From Aphelenchoides besseyi (lineage: Eukaryota > Nematoda > Chromadorea > Rhabditida > Aphelenchoididae), in contig JAMPIQ010000001.1 of the NCBI GenBank assembly GCA_024699855.1, forward strand, positions 10,044,001-10,108,000: DNA of 64,000 nt, given 5' to 3'. This document shows, piece by piece, positions 33,123 through 44,371 of this stretch. The notes under the pieces were generated by a model that was not told where the DNA came from, ran no database searches, and saw only the letters and a list, made by a program, of their open reading frames with translations. Position numbers and translations under genes: made by a program. Position 1 is the first letter of the stretch. Each line of letters starts with the position of its first letter.

Positions 33123-35464
33123 TCAAATTCCGTCCGATTCATCGGGTTCCACTTCAGCGTTTTCGTTGTGCAGCGGCGGATCTAAGATCTCCATGTTGAT
33201 GAAACGTCGTTCGTTGATCTCCTGAACTGAAAGACGAACTCGAACCTTTTGCATGAGTTGCAGTTTGACGTTGCAGTTCGGCGGATATTTGACTGTCGAT
33301 GTAGCTCCGTAGTCCATCACAACCACCTAAAAGTGAGTTCGATTCTGCCAAAAAGCTAGCAAACTGACCTTAACCTTCTTCTCGAAGACATCGGTAACAA
33401 ATCCGTAGGCTTCTTTGGGCTCCTTTTCCAAAAGAAATTTTGCATGCAATAGTGCTGATGCGCGGGCTGCTCGTTTCGCGTTTCGACCTCTCGAATTCAT
33501 GTCATTCGACTCGGCATCCAACCAAATTCGACTAAACATTCGCGGCATTTCACGTGGATGAGTCAAACCCAACGACGCAGCCAATTGCCTATGAACAATG
33601 ATGTCCGCGTAACGACGAATTGGCGATGTGAAATGCGTGTATAATGGAGCCGCCAATCCGTAATGGAAACGATCGTCCGGCGATGCGCCGGCAGGAAAGT
33701 AGATGGCCAACGTCATGCAGTAGGTCGTGATTATTCTCAATAGCCGATTAACGTCCGGATCATTGGGATCCACGGCTTTATTCAAACTATCCGAAAGTGC
33801 TTCGTTGCTTGAAGTATCAATTTCAAAGTTTAGCGCTTTTGCTGCCTAAACATTCAAGTTATACATTTTCCTTAAACAATCAAACTCACACGAATTAACG
33901 GTTCGAACATATCGAGACTTGGCGTTGGATGTCGACGGAGCATTGCAACCTTCGGATAGAATTCGAGAAGTCGTTCAGCAACAGAAACATTCGCTTTCAA
34001 CATGAACTCTTCGATCAAGGAGTAGGTTTCTAGGCACTTCTTTTCCTGCACACTAACCGGTTGTCCAGTGGCATTGTAGTCAAAACAAATGTCCATGTTC
34101 GCCAACATCAAAGCGCCGCGTTCTTGACGTTCCTTTTGCATTATTCGCGATAGATTCCTTAGTCCACGTAAACTTTTGGCCAATACTGATTGCTAAATGT
34201 TTCAATGAAACAGTTGAAAAATAACCGCTAACTCACATCCATTTGATCGTCGATTGTTGCTTGGGCTTCTTCGTACGAATATGCATGTTTGGAGCGTATG
34301 AGTGACTTTGTGAATCTGGTGTTATAGGTTCTTCCGTGCGCATCCATTACCCAAATTACACTGAACGCGTATCGAGGTTCATTGGCGTGTAGTGAGCAAA
34401 TGTTCGTGGACAGAATTTCGGGCAGCATATCGATACGACGATCACACAAATAAACCTAAAGAAATGATCGATCCAGTGATTTGCAGCGTGTAAGCTTACA
34501 GTCGTGCATCTTCGCGAAGCTTCAACATCCAACGGACTGGACGGTTTAACGAAATGACTGACATCAGCGATGTGAACTCCAACTTCGTAGTGACCGTTTT
34601 CGAGAACACGAAAATGAAGTGCCTGAAAACTGATTATGTCGATTTTATTTATGAAATTTACATCGTCGATATCCGAACATTCCAGTGGATCAATGGAGCA
34701 AATGTCCAAATAACGAAGATCTTCACGATATGATGGCAAAGGGTTTTCCGGTTGCCAGTTTTCGTCGGGAAGGTTTTGAAGTTGACCGGGAGTGAAGGGC
34801 ACATTTCGAATTCCGTATTCGGACATCAGTATCATAATTTCTGCTTCTATGGCTTCCATATCGTCATTTAAAGCGCCAACGACCTTGGCCAAAGGCGCAG
34901 GTTTGCCCGGCCTCCAAAGCTCGTAGGTGCATGTTACTTGTTTGTTCACGAGCTGCTCGGTCTTCTCGTCGGCAACAACTCGAAAGACCGGTAAACGACG
35001 ATTGTGCGGTGTAACGGTAAAGTTTCCATCTAAACAACGAAACAAAAATAACGAGTACAAACTGTGAGCTCACTTGTCTTTTCGAGTACTCCAGTGAATT
35101 CATGTTTTTGCATTAGCCCGACAATTTGCTTGATCTTCTGATTTGGTGATCCATACTGACGATTGAGATGTTTAAGTCGATTTCGTCCGTGGACAATTTG
35201 GGAGCTTTTTGGTTGCTGCAAAGATCGAGAATTGCTCGCGTCCAAATGTTTGACTGAAATGCGATTGAAAGAACAAAAACTGTCAACTCACTCAAAGTTC
35301 GTTGGGAGCAAATCTTCAGAATCAACGGTCGACATTTTTGTATTGCTTCTCGACTTATGTTTAACATCAAATTACCCGTCGAATTGGTCAACTAAGCAAA
35401 AGAAAGAATTTTGATTATATTGTTAAATTCGGTTAACTCTCACTCCTATAACAGATGGCATGGC
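33123..35464 (-). CDS. DIS3: DIS3/DIS3L-family 3'-5' exoribonuclease (RNB) without an obvious PIN domain
   Basis: Catalytic exonuclease of the RNA exosome. Exons on the minus strand: a short N-terminus (MPSVIG, then [16 protein letters not shown]); OB-like cold-shock region ([21 protein letters not shown]); RNB domain with the acidic catalytic cluster [92 protein letters not shown]; and a C-terminal S1-like region. The RNB aspartates are intact. The segment [19 protein letters not shown] resembles DIS3L, while the DRRIDMLPE block fits DIS3 and DIS3L alike. The N-terminal PIN endonuclease of yeast Rrp44 is not visible; the encoded N-terminus is only about 100 residues before the OB region. The start could instead be the ATG after the acceptor at 35392. 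It lies directly downstream of Rrp6. Confidence 0.88.
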
Positions 35465-35505
35465 GATTCAATTGGTCGGCAAAACAAAAAGGTGAAAAGT
35501 TTATT
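35393..35505 (-). promoter_or_regulatory. Operon-like intercistronic region between Rrp6 and DIS3
   Basis: The Rrp6 stop codon (35572) is followed by AATAAA (35505-35500, minus strand). About 107 nt later comes a T-rich splice acceptor (TTCTTTCTTTTGCTTAG, ending 35392) leading into DIS3. A spacing of about 100 nt between poly(A) signal and trans-splice acceptor is the classic nematode SL2 operon geometry. Whether the acceptor is used for trans-splicing or joins a DIS3 first exon (ATG 35464) is not decided by sequence. Confidence 0.5.
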
Positions 35506-35571
35506 GTAACCGTGTAGAAATAACAACAAGGCACCCGGTATCTTAGCGTACACAGCTGGATAACATTGAGA

Positions 35572-37227
35572 TCACCAATCGGAATCGTACACAACTTTCA
35601 TTTTTTTTCTTCCTCGACTCTTCTTCTTTCGAGCCACCTCGACGACTTGTGGATTCTTTTGCTCTTGAGACGGTTCAGTTTTGTGCATCAGATCGATGCG
35701 CTTCAACTGATCTTCGAGACTGTAGTTGTTGAACGAACGAAACAGCGCAGAAACATCAAAATTGTGGATTGCCGATGGTCCAGGAGTTTGAGATGTCGAG
35801 TTGACAGGTTCCGGGTTCGCTTGTTTCTTTTTCTTTTGTTTGAAGGTTTCCAAGACCGTGGAAACGGTTGGTTTCTGTGGCGCAGAATCGTCGTTTCCTT
35901 GAATAGGAATTTCGGTTCGTTCATTTTCGATAATCTCCAGAATTTCGTCCAGTTTTGACTGAACCACCTTGTTGATGGAATAAGAAGAAAAACACTTTCG
36001 CAAATTCGATTTGTCCGCAGGCATCGTTTTGGTGATCTGCGTCAGGATGCGGTCGGGAATCAGAAACTCCGTGCGTTCATCTTCGGCCCGAGCCAAAGCG
36101 TCACGAAATGCCCAAAGCTTCTTCATGGTGCTGATTTGACCGCTTGTAAACGTGGAGCTTAAAAGACGACGATAACCAAACGGTTGAAAAATTGGTTGAA
36201 GGAACACCTATAACAGCATATGAAACGTCTGTATCAAAGGAAACTAACGTGTTGACACAAAAAACGACATCGATTGTAAACCTTTGTCATGAAGTCAGAG
36301 AAATCTCCTTCAACACGTCTACTCAACCAATCCACCGACTCCAGAAGATAGTGAGTATCCGAGCGGGCGTATTTCAGCAAATGCGCATCCAACGGACGAT
36401 GTCGCCAATCGGCTGTTTTCGATTCTTTTTCGATCCAAACACCACAGGCATCCTTGACAAGAGTTTGAAGCGACGGTTTCGGCATCTCCATTTCTTCCAT
36501 GAGCTCTTTTGTGTCCAAAAGATTCACAGCGTAAATTCCGAAGTCTCGTTGCAAGCACATGAGATCGGAATGGGCACCATGAAAGACCTGCAACCGATTA
36601 TCGAAAGCCTTGAGATAGTCCCTTACTTTTCGAATATTCGGATTAGTAAATGGCTCATTCAGCACGTGCAAATACTCCCAAATAGAAAAGGGATCAATGA
36701 TGTAGTCGCTTTCTCGTGTGGAAATTTGTATCAAACAAGTGATTCCAAGGAAAGAACGCAGATTGTGGAACTCCAAATCAACGGCAAATTCACGACTTTT
36801 ATTCAACACATCAATCAACTTGTTTAGTTCGACGGTTGTATCGATTAGGATCAACGGCGTCTTGTCCAGCGATTTCGACTTCATCTAAGACTCTCTATTC
36901 AACAAATTCGAGTGCAAACAACTTACGATTTCGTCAATCGGTTTTTCCAATTGCCAACTTGGAGTCTCGTGTTTCAAAACTTCGTAATGGTATGGATGGC
37001 GGGGCATCGACGAGCTACTTCGATAGAGTATTTCTCCCATATAATCATCGCCCGTCATCGAATGATGTTTGACCTTCAAACGTGGAACGAAATGTTCGCT
37101 TCTGTTGTTGATCAGATGAGCGAATCCGTACTTGTATTGCGGCTTCATTTCCATGACGATGTTGATTGCCGACTGAAAACAATGAAGTCATTTAGCGAGC
37201 ATTTCTCACGATGCAAAATACTCTCAT
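35572..37227 (-). CDS. EXOSC10: Rrp6/EXOSC10 nuclear exosome 3'-5' exonuclease
   Basis: DEDD-Y exonuclease of the nuclear exosome. Blocks: N-terminal YKYGFAHLINNRSEHFVPRL and HPYHYEVLKHETP; exonuclease domain with Exo I FAVDLEFHNLRSFLGITCL, Exo II VFHGAHSDLMCLQRDFGI and Exo III YARSDTHYLLESVDWL, so the acidic residues and Tyr are all present; LADWR-like ADWRHRPLDAHLL; then an HRDC domain (LWAFRDALARAEDERTEF ... PDRILTQI); and a basic Lys-rich tail (RKKKSRGRKKMK) typical of a nuclear protein. The PMC2NT domain that normally precedes binds Rrp47; it is not recognised here, so upstream exons may be missing or the domain absent. The start at 37227 (MRVFCI) is uncertain. An internal 40-nt intron interrupts the Exo II block. 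Confidence 0.88.
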
Positions 37228-37761
37228 CCCCGGAAGGGGATGTGGAATATGAGATTAGGATTAAACTCTTCAAGCAAAAGAGCCGTTTGATGAACTAAAA
37301 ACCCTTCGTACATTTTGCAAACTGGCATTCGAAAAGCGATGGCATTTTATCATCAACAAGAAGCTTGTTTCACAGAAATGAGTTGCAAGTCTCAATTTTC
37401 TGATTCATCGATTTTATCGCACTGCGCAAAATGACTGAAGACTTTCTATTTCTACGTTAATCTTATCTCCGCTATTGGACATTTACCTTATGGTAATGTT
37501 CAGAATGGTCGAGCTTAAAATTACTTTTAATCACTTCCTTACACCTTCTGTTTTGATGGCGACGTCCATGAAAACAAGAAGAACGAACAATGTTATCAAA
37601 ATATCTAGAGCATGAATTAGCATTCTTTTGCTGAAACTTTGTGATGGGAACTGAACCACAATCAATCATTCTCAGCTTATCAGTTCACAAGTCGATTTAT
37701 GAAGAGGAACGCAAATTGACTTAAAATCTCCACAGCTTTTGTCTTCATTACAAATAACTCA
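37228..37761. other. Intergenic, Rrp6 promoter to peptide gene A
   Basis: Low-complexity AT-rich sequence. A 65-codon frame on the minus strand at 37472-37669 has no similarity and no supporting signals. Possible missing 5' exons of Rrp6 could lie here but I cannot identify them. Confidence 0.35.
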
Positions 37762-38044
37762 ATGGTATCATACAAATTGATTTTGCTGTTTGTCTTAATC
37801 TCAATCGATGTTCTTGCCACAATGCATCATCGCGGTCGATGTAAGTGAAACTCATTTCTTCCCATCTTTTGACTCTTCAGCTCATCATCACATCCAACAT
37901 CATCGCTCAAATCGTCGTTCTAGTTCTCCCAAGCATCATATCGCACGCAAAAACCATCGTTCGCCAGTGGTCCATTCTTTGAGTTGCTGTATTTCTATTT
38001 CCTCGTTATCAACATACTTTTCTCAGACTTGTATTCGTCAATAA
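37762..38044 (+). CDS. His/Arg-rich secreted peptide, paralogue A
   Basis: Two exons (37762-37840 and 37881-38044), 80 residues. Exon 1 encodes a signal peptide (MVSYKLILLFVLISIDVLA) followed by HHRGR; the intron splits the codon after HHRGR in phase 1. Exon 2 starts SHHHIQHHRSNRRSS and is rich in His, Arg and Ser, then becomes Ser/Ile-rich with three cysteines near the end. A paralogue with the same gene structure lies 0.65 kb downstream. The pattern resembles short cationic antimicrobial or metal-binding peptides, but no known family is recognised. Confidence 0.6.
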
Positions 38045-38415
38045 ACGAATTTCAATCAGAACCTTAGTGTTAGGAACAAGAAGTGAAAATAGTTCATCAG
38101 TTCAAAGCCACGAGTCTCTTCGATTGCATTCGTCATCGGAAATGCGTGGGTCAAGCGGCTTGAAGCAATTAGTCTACTAGCGACTAAACCAACAAAACAC
38201 ATTTGAAGAACAAGTGACGTAACTCACGCCTACCAATCACTAGACAACATTTGAACGTTCTTATCAAAAGGTCGCAATGACGAGAACGGCAGCGAGGACC
38301 TAAAGAGAATTTGTTGATAGCGATTCAATGTGAGTGATTAATTGAAACGGTTATAAACTGACATTCGGACCAAGAGAAATCATTTCATTCTCAGATTTCT
38401 CTTTTGATTTCGCAA
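38045..38415. other. Spacer between the two peptide genes
   Basis: No coding exon. A TATA-like GGTTATAAACTG near 38350 lies about 65 bp before the ATG of paralogue B. Confidence 0.4.
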
Positions 38416-38722
38416 ATGTCTCGAACCCAATGGTTAACTTTGTTTTTGATTGCGATCTTCGTATTCGATTTGATTGCTGCTGCGCATCATCGTGGTCGAT
38501 GTAAGTTAATTGGATCTTTCAATTCGACGATAGTCGTTTTCAGCTCACCATCTGCGTCGGAATCGAAATCACACACGTCGAAGCCGACATCGTGCAGCAG
38601 CTCGAATGCGTCGACAAACCGTAATGTTCAAAAGATCGGCAGTTGACACATTTTCTCTAACCAAAAACTCAAATCTTTCAATGGAGCAGCAATGCTTTCC
38701 AGCACTTATTTATAGACTCTAA
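38416..38722 (+). CDS. His/Arg-rich secreted peptide, paralogue B
   Basis: Two exons (38416-38500 and 38544-38722), 87 residues. The signal peptide MSRTQWLTLFLIAIFVFDLIAA is followed by AHHRGR, with the same phase-1 intron position as paralogue A and the same start of exon 2 (SHH). Exon 2 is Arg-rich (RRNRNHTRRSRHR) and ends in a non-basic tail with a single cysteine. Shared architecture with divergent tails points to an older tandem duplication under relaxed constraint outside the His-Arg core. Probable secreted cationic peptide; function unknown. Confidence 0.6.
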
Positions 38723-39028
38723 CTACAAGCTTAGCAGGTTTCCTTTGGTGCTAAGATTCCCACGAAGATCTCACCGATTGTTGTAGATATTTTAAGTCGA
38801 TAATAAAATTGAGCCTGAAATCAACTCATTGCCATTGAGTTTTGTCAAAGAATGACAACATTAAGACTCAAAAAACGATTGCTTTTGTCTGTGAATTGTG
38901 GCCAAACGTCTTACGATTACAATCCATGAGCGAAGTTTCTGGAAGTTGCGAATTAGTCTGAACTCCGCCTTTCATATTCTCGATCTCATTTACCGCTCGG
39001 TTATTTCGTCTTTCAACTTAGTCTTCAA
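38723..39028. other. Intergenic
   Basis: 3' flank of peptide B, with AATAAA-like words near 38800, and the promoter of the LRAT gene. No exon seen. Confidence 0.4.
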
Positions 39029-39814
39029 ATGTCTTCTGTTGCTGCAAGACCACTTGAAACCGAATGGATGACTGCGGATCGTTTGGTTGAGCATCTGCAA
39101 CCGGGAGATCTGATAGAAATCCGTCGAGTCGCTCAGCTTCAATATGCAGTAAGTGATTTCGAAATTTTGATGATTTTTATTTCTTTTGCAGCACTGGGCT
39201 ATATATCTAGGTGAAGATCAAGGTGTTCCGGAGGTCATCCACTTTGCCACTGCTTTCGGCGATTTTGGACCACAGATGGAAATGTTAAGTGCACAAATGC
39301 AAAATGGAAATCAAAATTATTTGGAATCGCTTCTCAGCAATCCAATGGCACACGTAGGTTTCATTTCGATTACCTGTTTCATTGTTTTGTGACTAGATTC
39401 GTCTTGACTCACTTCACGACGTGGTGGGCGGATCAATAGCTCGTATCAACCACTCACTTGATAAGAAGCATCCGCCATTTCCGTCCGAAGTCATAATCGA
39501 ACGTGCGCTATCGAAAGTAAGTAGTGAAATCGGTGAACAGATTGAAATCTGCCATTTCAGTTGGATACCCATGGATACCATCTGATCTCGAATAATTGTG
39601 AGCATTTCGTCAATTGGTGCCGATATGACCAACCGATCAGCCAACAAGTCGGTTCCTCTTTTTGCTTCATTTAGCTTTTTTTTAGGTTGATAGTCATGTC
39701 GGAATGTTGAACAGTTTCATGCGCGTGATCACAGCATCTCACCCACCAATTCACGTCAACCAGAACAATGGAAACTCGAACAGCGGATCACAGGATGATA
39801 TGCCATTGGATTGA
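39029..39814 (+). CDS. LRAT/H-rev107 (PLAAT)-like domain protein
   Basis: About 205 residues in five exons. The LRAT fold is shown by HLQPGDLIEI near residue 21, the catalytic His in HWAIYLGEDQG, a conserved Gly/His strand (VIHFATAFG), and the signature NNCEHFVNWCRY holding the nucleophilic Cys. Members transfer or release acyl groups from phospholipids, acting as phospholipase/acyltransferases. The usual C-terminal membrane helix is not evident; the tail is Asn/Ser-rich (NQNNGNSNSGSQDD), so it may be soluble. All catalytic residues appear present. Confidence 0.85.
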
Positions 39815-39954
39815 AGGTCACAAGCGAGCTTTAAAACTGAATTTTGTTTTTATCAACCAAATGTATTTTCGTTGAAGTAAACTGTTGGTTGTCAGCTCTT
39901 TGTTCGACCAATTGTCTGGGAACGTCTCTCTAACCAATTTCTCGACCTATCACA

Positions 39955-40119
39955 ATGGGAAATAGACATTTTGGACGATTGTTTGAAGTCGATTGTGATT
40001 GGAAAAAGCAACACCAAAAATTACCAGCAGAATTCAAAAGACAACTGAGCGCCAAACGAAGATACGCTGTGGTGCAGTTTGGACGCAATCGAAAAAAATC
40101 TGTTGACGAATGTCGATAG
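39955..40119 (+). CDS. Short basic ORF of unknown function
   Basis: A 54-codon frame from ATG 39955 to TAG 40117-40119, rich in Lys, Arg and Gln (KKQHQKLP, RQLSAKRRYAVVQFGRNRKK). It lies between the LRAT and IMPACT genes on the same strand, about 90 bp before the IMPACT start. It could be a real small gene, an upstream ORF of IMPACT or chance. No splice sites are needed. Confidence 0.3.
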   Translation: MGNRHFGRLFEVDCDWKKQHQKLPAEFKRQLSAKRRYAVVQFGRNRKKSVDECR

Positions 40120-40210
40120 GTTGTATTTGAGTTTCTGAGGTCGATATAACTCGCAAACGATTCGATTCGCAACTTGTCGTATAGATTGTATTCGCTCCAC
40201 CGATTTACAA

Positions 40211-40762
40211 ATGGCAATAAAACGCAACGGTAAGACAAGTTGGTTTTTCGATAAGACCATTCGTTCAGTACCGGAGAAACGCAATCCGAAGAAAGTGGCT
40301 AACAAGGAAATAGAACGTAAATCATTCGAATGGTTCAGTGGGCAGTCGATTCAGGATCGAAAATCGACTTTTCAAGCGCACGTAATCGAAATTGCATCGA
40401 AGGAAGAGGTCGGTTTCTATGCTTCAACGCAATTGACCTCATCGACATTTTAGGCGATAGCTGCTTTGGACAAATTGAAGGAATGCAGCAAAATCTCACG
40501 GGCCAAACACAACATTTTCGCGTACGTTTTGATTCAATCTGGAGCTTCGATCAGCGATAGCGACGACGATGGAGAGAAAGGTGCTGCCGCGAAGTTGTTG
40601 CATTTGATCGAAACGATGCACGTCGAGAATATGCTCGTGGTTGTGACTAGATGGTTTGGTGGACCACAGATCGGCGCCGATCGATTCCATCACATACTCA
40701 ATGCTGCTCGTCAAGTCATCGTCGAATATCGAGCCAACAAAATCAGCGAATCGAAACGTTGA
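40211..40762 (+). CDS. IMPACT/YIH1-family (UPF0029) protein
   Basis: Two exons, about 170 residues. The IMPACT domain is marked by RKSTFQAHVIEI, AKHNIFAYVLIQSG, DDDGEKGAAAKLLHLIE and the hallmark VVVTRWFGGPQIGADRFHHI. Family members bind GCN1 and restrain the GCN2 stress kinase. The N-terminal RWD domain of full-length IMPACT is absent; this corresponds to the C-terminal domain alone, with a short basic leader, as in some invertebrate homologues. It converges with the M1 aminopeptidase. Confidence 0.88.
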
Positions 40763-41016
40763 ACCTATTCAACATCTACATTGATACACTCATTTTTCTT
40801 CAGTAACTTTTCATTTCTAATTACTTTTTGTGTACATATCAATCATTCAATGGTGATTCTCGCACCACCCTCTAAAGACAGAACTTTAAAACAATAAACA
40901 ACGAACGAGAACTGTTGCCGATTTGTGATGACTAAAAAATCAGAGCCGAGACTCCGAAGAACAATCTTTGCAAAAAGTTAATTCACTTCTTTTGCAAGTT
41001 TCTTTAGCAAATTGCG
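40763..41016. other. Shared 3' flank of IMPACT and M1 aminopeptidase
   Basis: 254 bp between convergent stop codons. AATAAA at about 40890 serves the plus-strand gene. No extra exons of the aminopeptidase C-terminus are apparent here. Confidence 0.5.
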
Positions 41017-43965
41017 TTATTTGCTGCATTCCAAGAAAGAATCTATCTCAACAGTGGAGTAGGAGTCCGTATTCAAGAAGTCGGCCAATTGTAGTTTGTA
41101 TTGATCATGGAACTCCTTCTGATCGGTTCTGTTTGAATGCAAAACAGCGCAGTAAACAGAACCCCGATTTGAAGGTGGAATCCTGTAAAAGTGTACAGCA
41201 GCTAACAAATGAGACCTACGGATTGCATTCGTACATGTTTTTAAAGTTTTTGCATTTTCGCATAAACTGGTCGTATTCACGAAGAGCACGAAGTTGGAAA
41301 CCCCTGTAGTTCTGTGAAATAGCACGACCCAACAAAAGTTCGTTTAATTCTTTTTGATCATCAGTTTGTGGTTGCCAAGTGAGTTGCGAGTACAGTTTTC
41401 TGATTAATGGGTCCTAAACAACTTGTACAATAATCGATTGGCATACTCACAGTTTTTATAGAGTCGCGATCTATGGAATCGATATACTTGGCCGCTATAT
41501 ATAAGGAGACATTTTCGTTGGCTTCGGTAACAAACTTCCTTATCAGTTTTTTAAAGGTTGTTGTTAATCTAAACTTTGTCATCTAACAGAAGTCATTGCC
41601 CTTACTTTTGATAGTCAGTTAAGATTGCAAATTGTGTAGTATGTGTCCATTGATTGCTTGGTGTTGTAACCAATTGAGCTAGTAACTCCTCGGCGTAATG
41701 AAATTGGGCGAAGGCTAATCCGTTGAAGTTAAAAAACGTTGGACAATTTGGATCATAGCGAATCGCTCGAATTTTAACTGTCGATGCAGTTTGATAGCAC
41801 GTAGAACCGTTCTTTAACAACCACCAGTTACTCGTATTCTCATTCTGATTCCACGCAAACAGTGGAATCGACCAGTGGGATGGCCGTTGTTTAAATTCGT
41901 AAAGCCATGTCCTTCTATTTACACTCACATCGATTGTAGGGAAGGCAGCTTGAAGAAACCAATCCTCCACGAGCTCACGAACAGAAACACAAAGTGGCGA
42001 GTTTCCAAGTGACTGAAAAGACAAACTTTGAATGTAAATTGGGGTTGTTCACCCTTTCAAAGGCCCTAATCAGATGTTCATAGTCAACTGTTTGATACTG
42101 GTTCTCAAACAGAAAAACCTCGATGCCACGACGAAACTTATCAGCGCCATACGCTGCTTCCAGCATTCTTAGAACAGCAGCACCAGCCATATAAATAAAC
42201 TCTAAAAGTTGAGCAAATCAAAACAAGAAAATCCGACAAACCGTCGGGATGATAGCGATTAACAGAAAGAACAAGGGAACGATTGAGTTTACTGGCAGAA
42301 TTCAACCCACGTGCTCGATTATTATACACGTACAAAAAGTTCTAGAAGACTGTATAATTCTAAAGCCTAAACTCACTGTTTTATATGCTTCAGATGGAAA
42401 TGCTTTTTGAAGTAAAAATGTTTGTAAATGTTGTGCGAATCCTTCGTGAAGCACCAAATTAGACCATTTGTCGTTTGTGACTAGATTTCCAAACCTGAAT
42501 GTCAATTGAACATTTGAAATCATTGTTATTCTACCACATATGGGCGACTTCATGAGCCAATAGTACAGTAATTTTCCAATGTAAACGGCGAGTAATTTTT
42601 GTTGGGTCCGCAGTCAAGACGCGATGACATGTTATGAGCCCAAAATTCTCCATACCCTGAGGTCTCATTTCAATATCTAAAAGATCCAATTTCGGTAGTG
42701 CATATGCGATTCCTGTGTATTCTTCCATGAAATCCAGAAATCGAGCTGCAAGTTCTGACCAATACTTCAAACCAGCTGTATATCGTAAAGCAATTGCTCG
42801 GATCTAAAACATACATATATTATGTTTAGAATTGCAATCACCGGAACGCCTGATTTGGATTTTGTTTCAAAGTCGACTAACTCGCCAACAGAAAAAGCGA
42901 ACAAGTAGCTAGACATCCTTGGTGTTTGTGCGAACCGAGTAATCAGTTTTTCTTTGCTGCATTTTGAAAACTCTCAGTTGTAGTAAAATGTGTGAATTAC
43001 TTCATTGCGTGTTGATTTTCAATTGGCATATTACTGTAGGCTCGAGTGTTACGAGCGTGAATGAAAGTGAGTTGGAAGTTTGCTTTGAAATGCGGTGTAT
43101 CAAAGCTGGGCATTAAATAACGAGCTCCGTCCGGCTGAAGATCCGTTCCAATTAAGTATCTGGAAGATTCAAAATGAAATGTAAAACAAAAGGAGTAGTG
43201 ACTTTGTCTTATTTCCAGCATTCGAATATTCGTTGATTATCATTCCTGAAACCGATAATCGAAAGCTGTTTAAATACTTACCACTACGAAGATTTGTATT
43301 CATTCGACCCGTGTATTCGAAAAACAAAACATAAGTCTGATTGGCAAGGAAAGAAGTGTGATGCACGGTTAGCAGGCCTCGTTTAGTGTCGTGTATTAGA
43401 TCTACGTTTCTAGTTGTCACGCCTTCATTTGATTGAATCCAGAAATCTGTAATGTTCAGATTGACGGCGAACAGTTGAATAAAATCGGAGCTGTTCGTTA
43501 TCAGTAGATTGATTTTCAAGTGTCCATCAAAAGTAAAATTCAACTCTAAAACCAACCATCAGCTTGGTATTCTAATATGAATTCTTGCTTTCTTTAGACG
43601 ATTCGCTTCCCGGATAATGTGGTTCCAGCTGAACCTCGTACCTTAAGACCTGACAAATTTGAGGCAAATCGAAATGACCGTCGGAGTGCGGAAACAACGA
43701 AAAGAAGTTGAAACCGGGCGAACGAACACGATTGTTAACTGTAAATAGACAGTTAAGTCGATCAGAATTTCATACCTATCTGCTTATTGGTATCTTGCAA
43801 TAGGACGAAGATTAAAAAGACGAGAGCAAGTCCACCAAAAGCCAAAATAAACGCCGCCAAGCAACCCAAGTGCTTACGACAACTGAATTGAGATCTTGTG
43901 GAAGCGATGGTTGAGGAGTGGTCCTGCGAAAGGAAGATGTCCTTATCTTGGCCATTTTTCAACAT
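41017..43965 (-). CDS. Membrane M1-family zinc aminopeptidase (APN/ERAP-like), C-terminally short
   Basis: A type II membrane peptidase. About a dozen exons, roughly 800 residues. Residues about 33-55 form a signal anchor (CLAAFILAFGGLALVFLIFVLL) after a short cytoplasmic tail. The beta-sandwich N-domain follows, then the GAMEN-equivalent QGMENFGLITC, zinc motif HEVAHMW, third ligand Glu in LHEGFAQHL, and the catalytic Tyr in IYMAGAAVLRML. The helical C-terminal domain begins (YEHLIRAFERV, PPSNRGSVYCAV) but stops at FLECSK, where family members usually continue for about 150-180 residues. All catalytic residues are present, although GAMEN is altered. It is head-to-head with the carboxylesterase-like gene, whose product is also membrane-bound. 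Confidence 0.88.
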
Positions 43966-44371
43966 TGAGAATATTATGATTATCGTAAAGAATCAAGATG
44001 GTGATCACTTTTATTTTGAAACACGATGACATTTCTGTTTCTGACCTTTCATTTAACAATAGACGACATTCGTAAGAACGAGAGTCAAAATCAGCAAAAT
44101 ACGTCAACTTGGTAATGAGCCTCTTAAAAAAATTAGGATGCAATGTTGAATGCAATGAGATTTCGCCTGTTCGGTAGACTTCACGTTTCAAATCAGAAGT
44201 TTGATCGTTGTTCTCAGAGGTTTCAGCGATTGCGCAATTTGTACCGAATCTTATCAGAAAGCAGGTGGAGAAGCGACGAACTTTTCATAGCCGGAAAATT
44301 GATAAAAAAAACCGCTTGTGATCGAAATGAGTATAAGAAGACGGAAACAACTCAAAGTCTTTTGCTTTACA
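43966..44371. other. Divergent promoter of aminopeptidase and esterase-like genes
   Basis: 406 bp between start codons. No clear core elements and no coding exon recognised. Confidence 0.4.
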
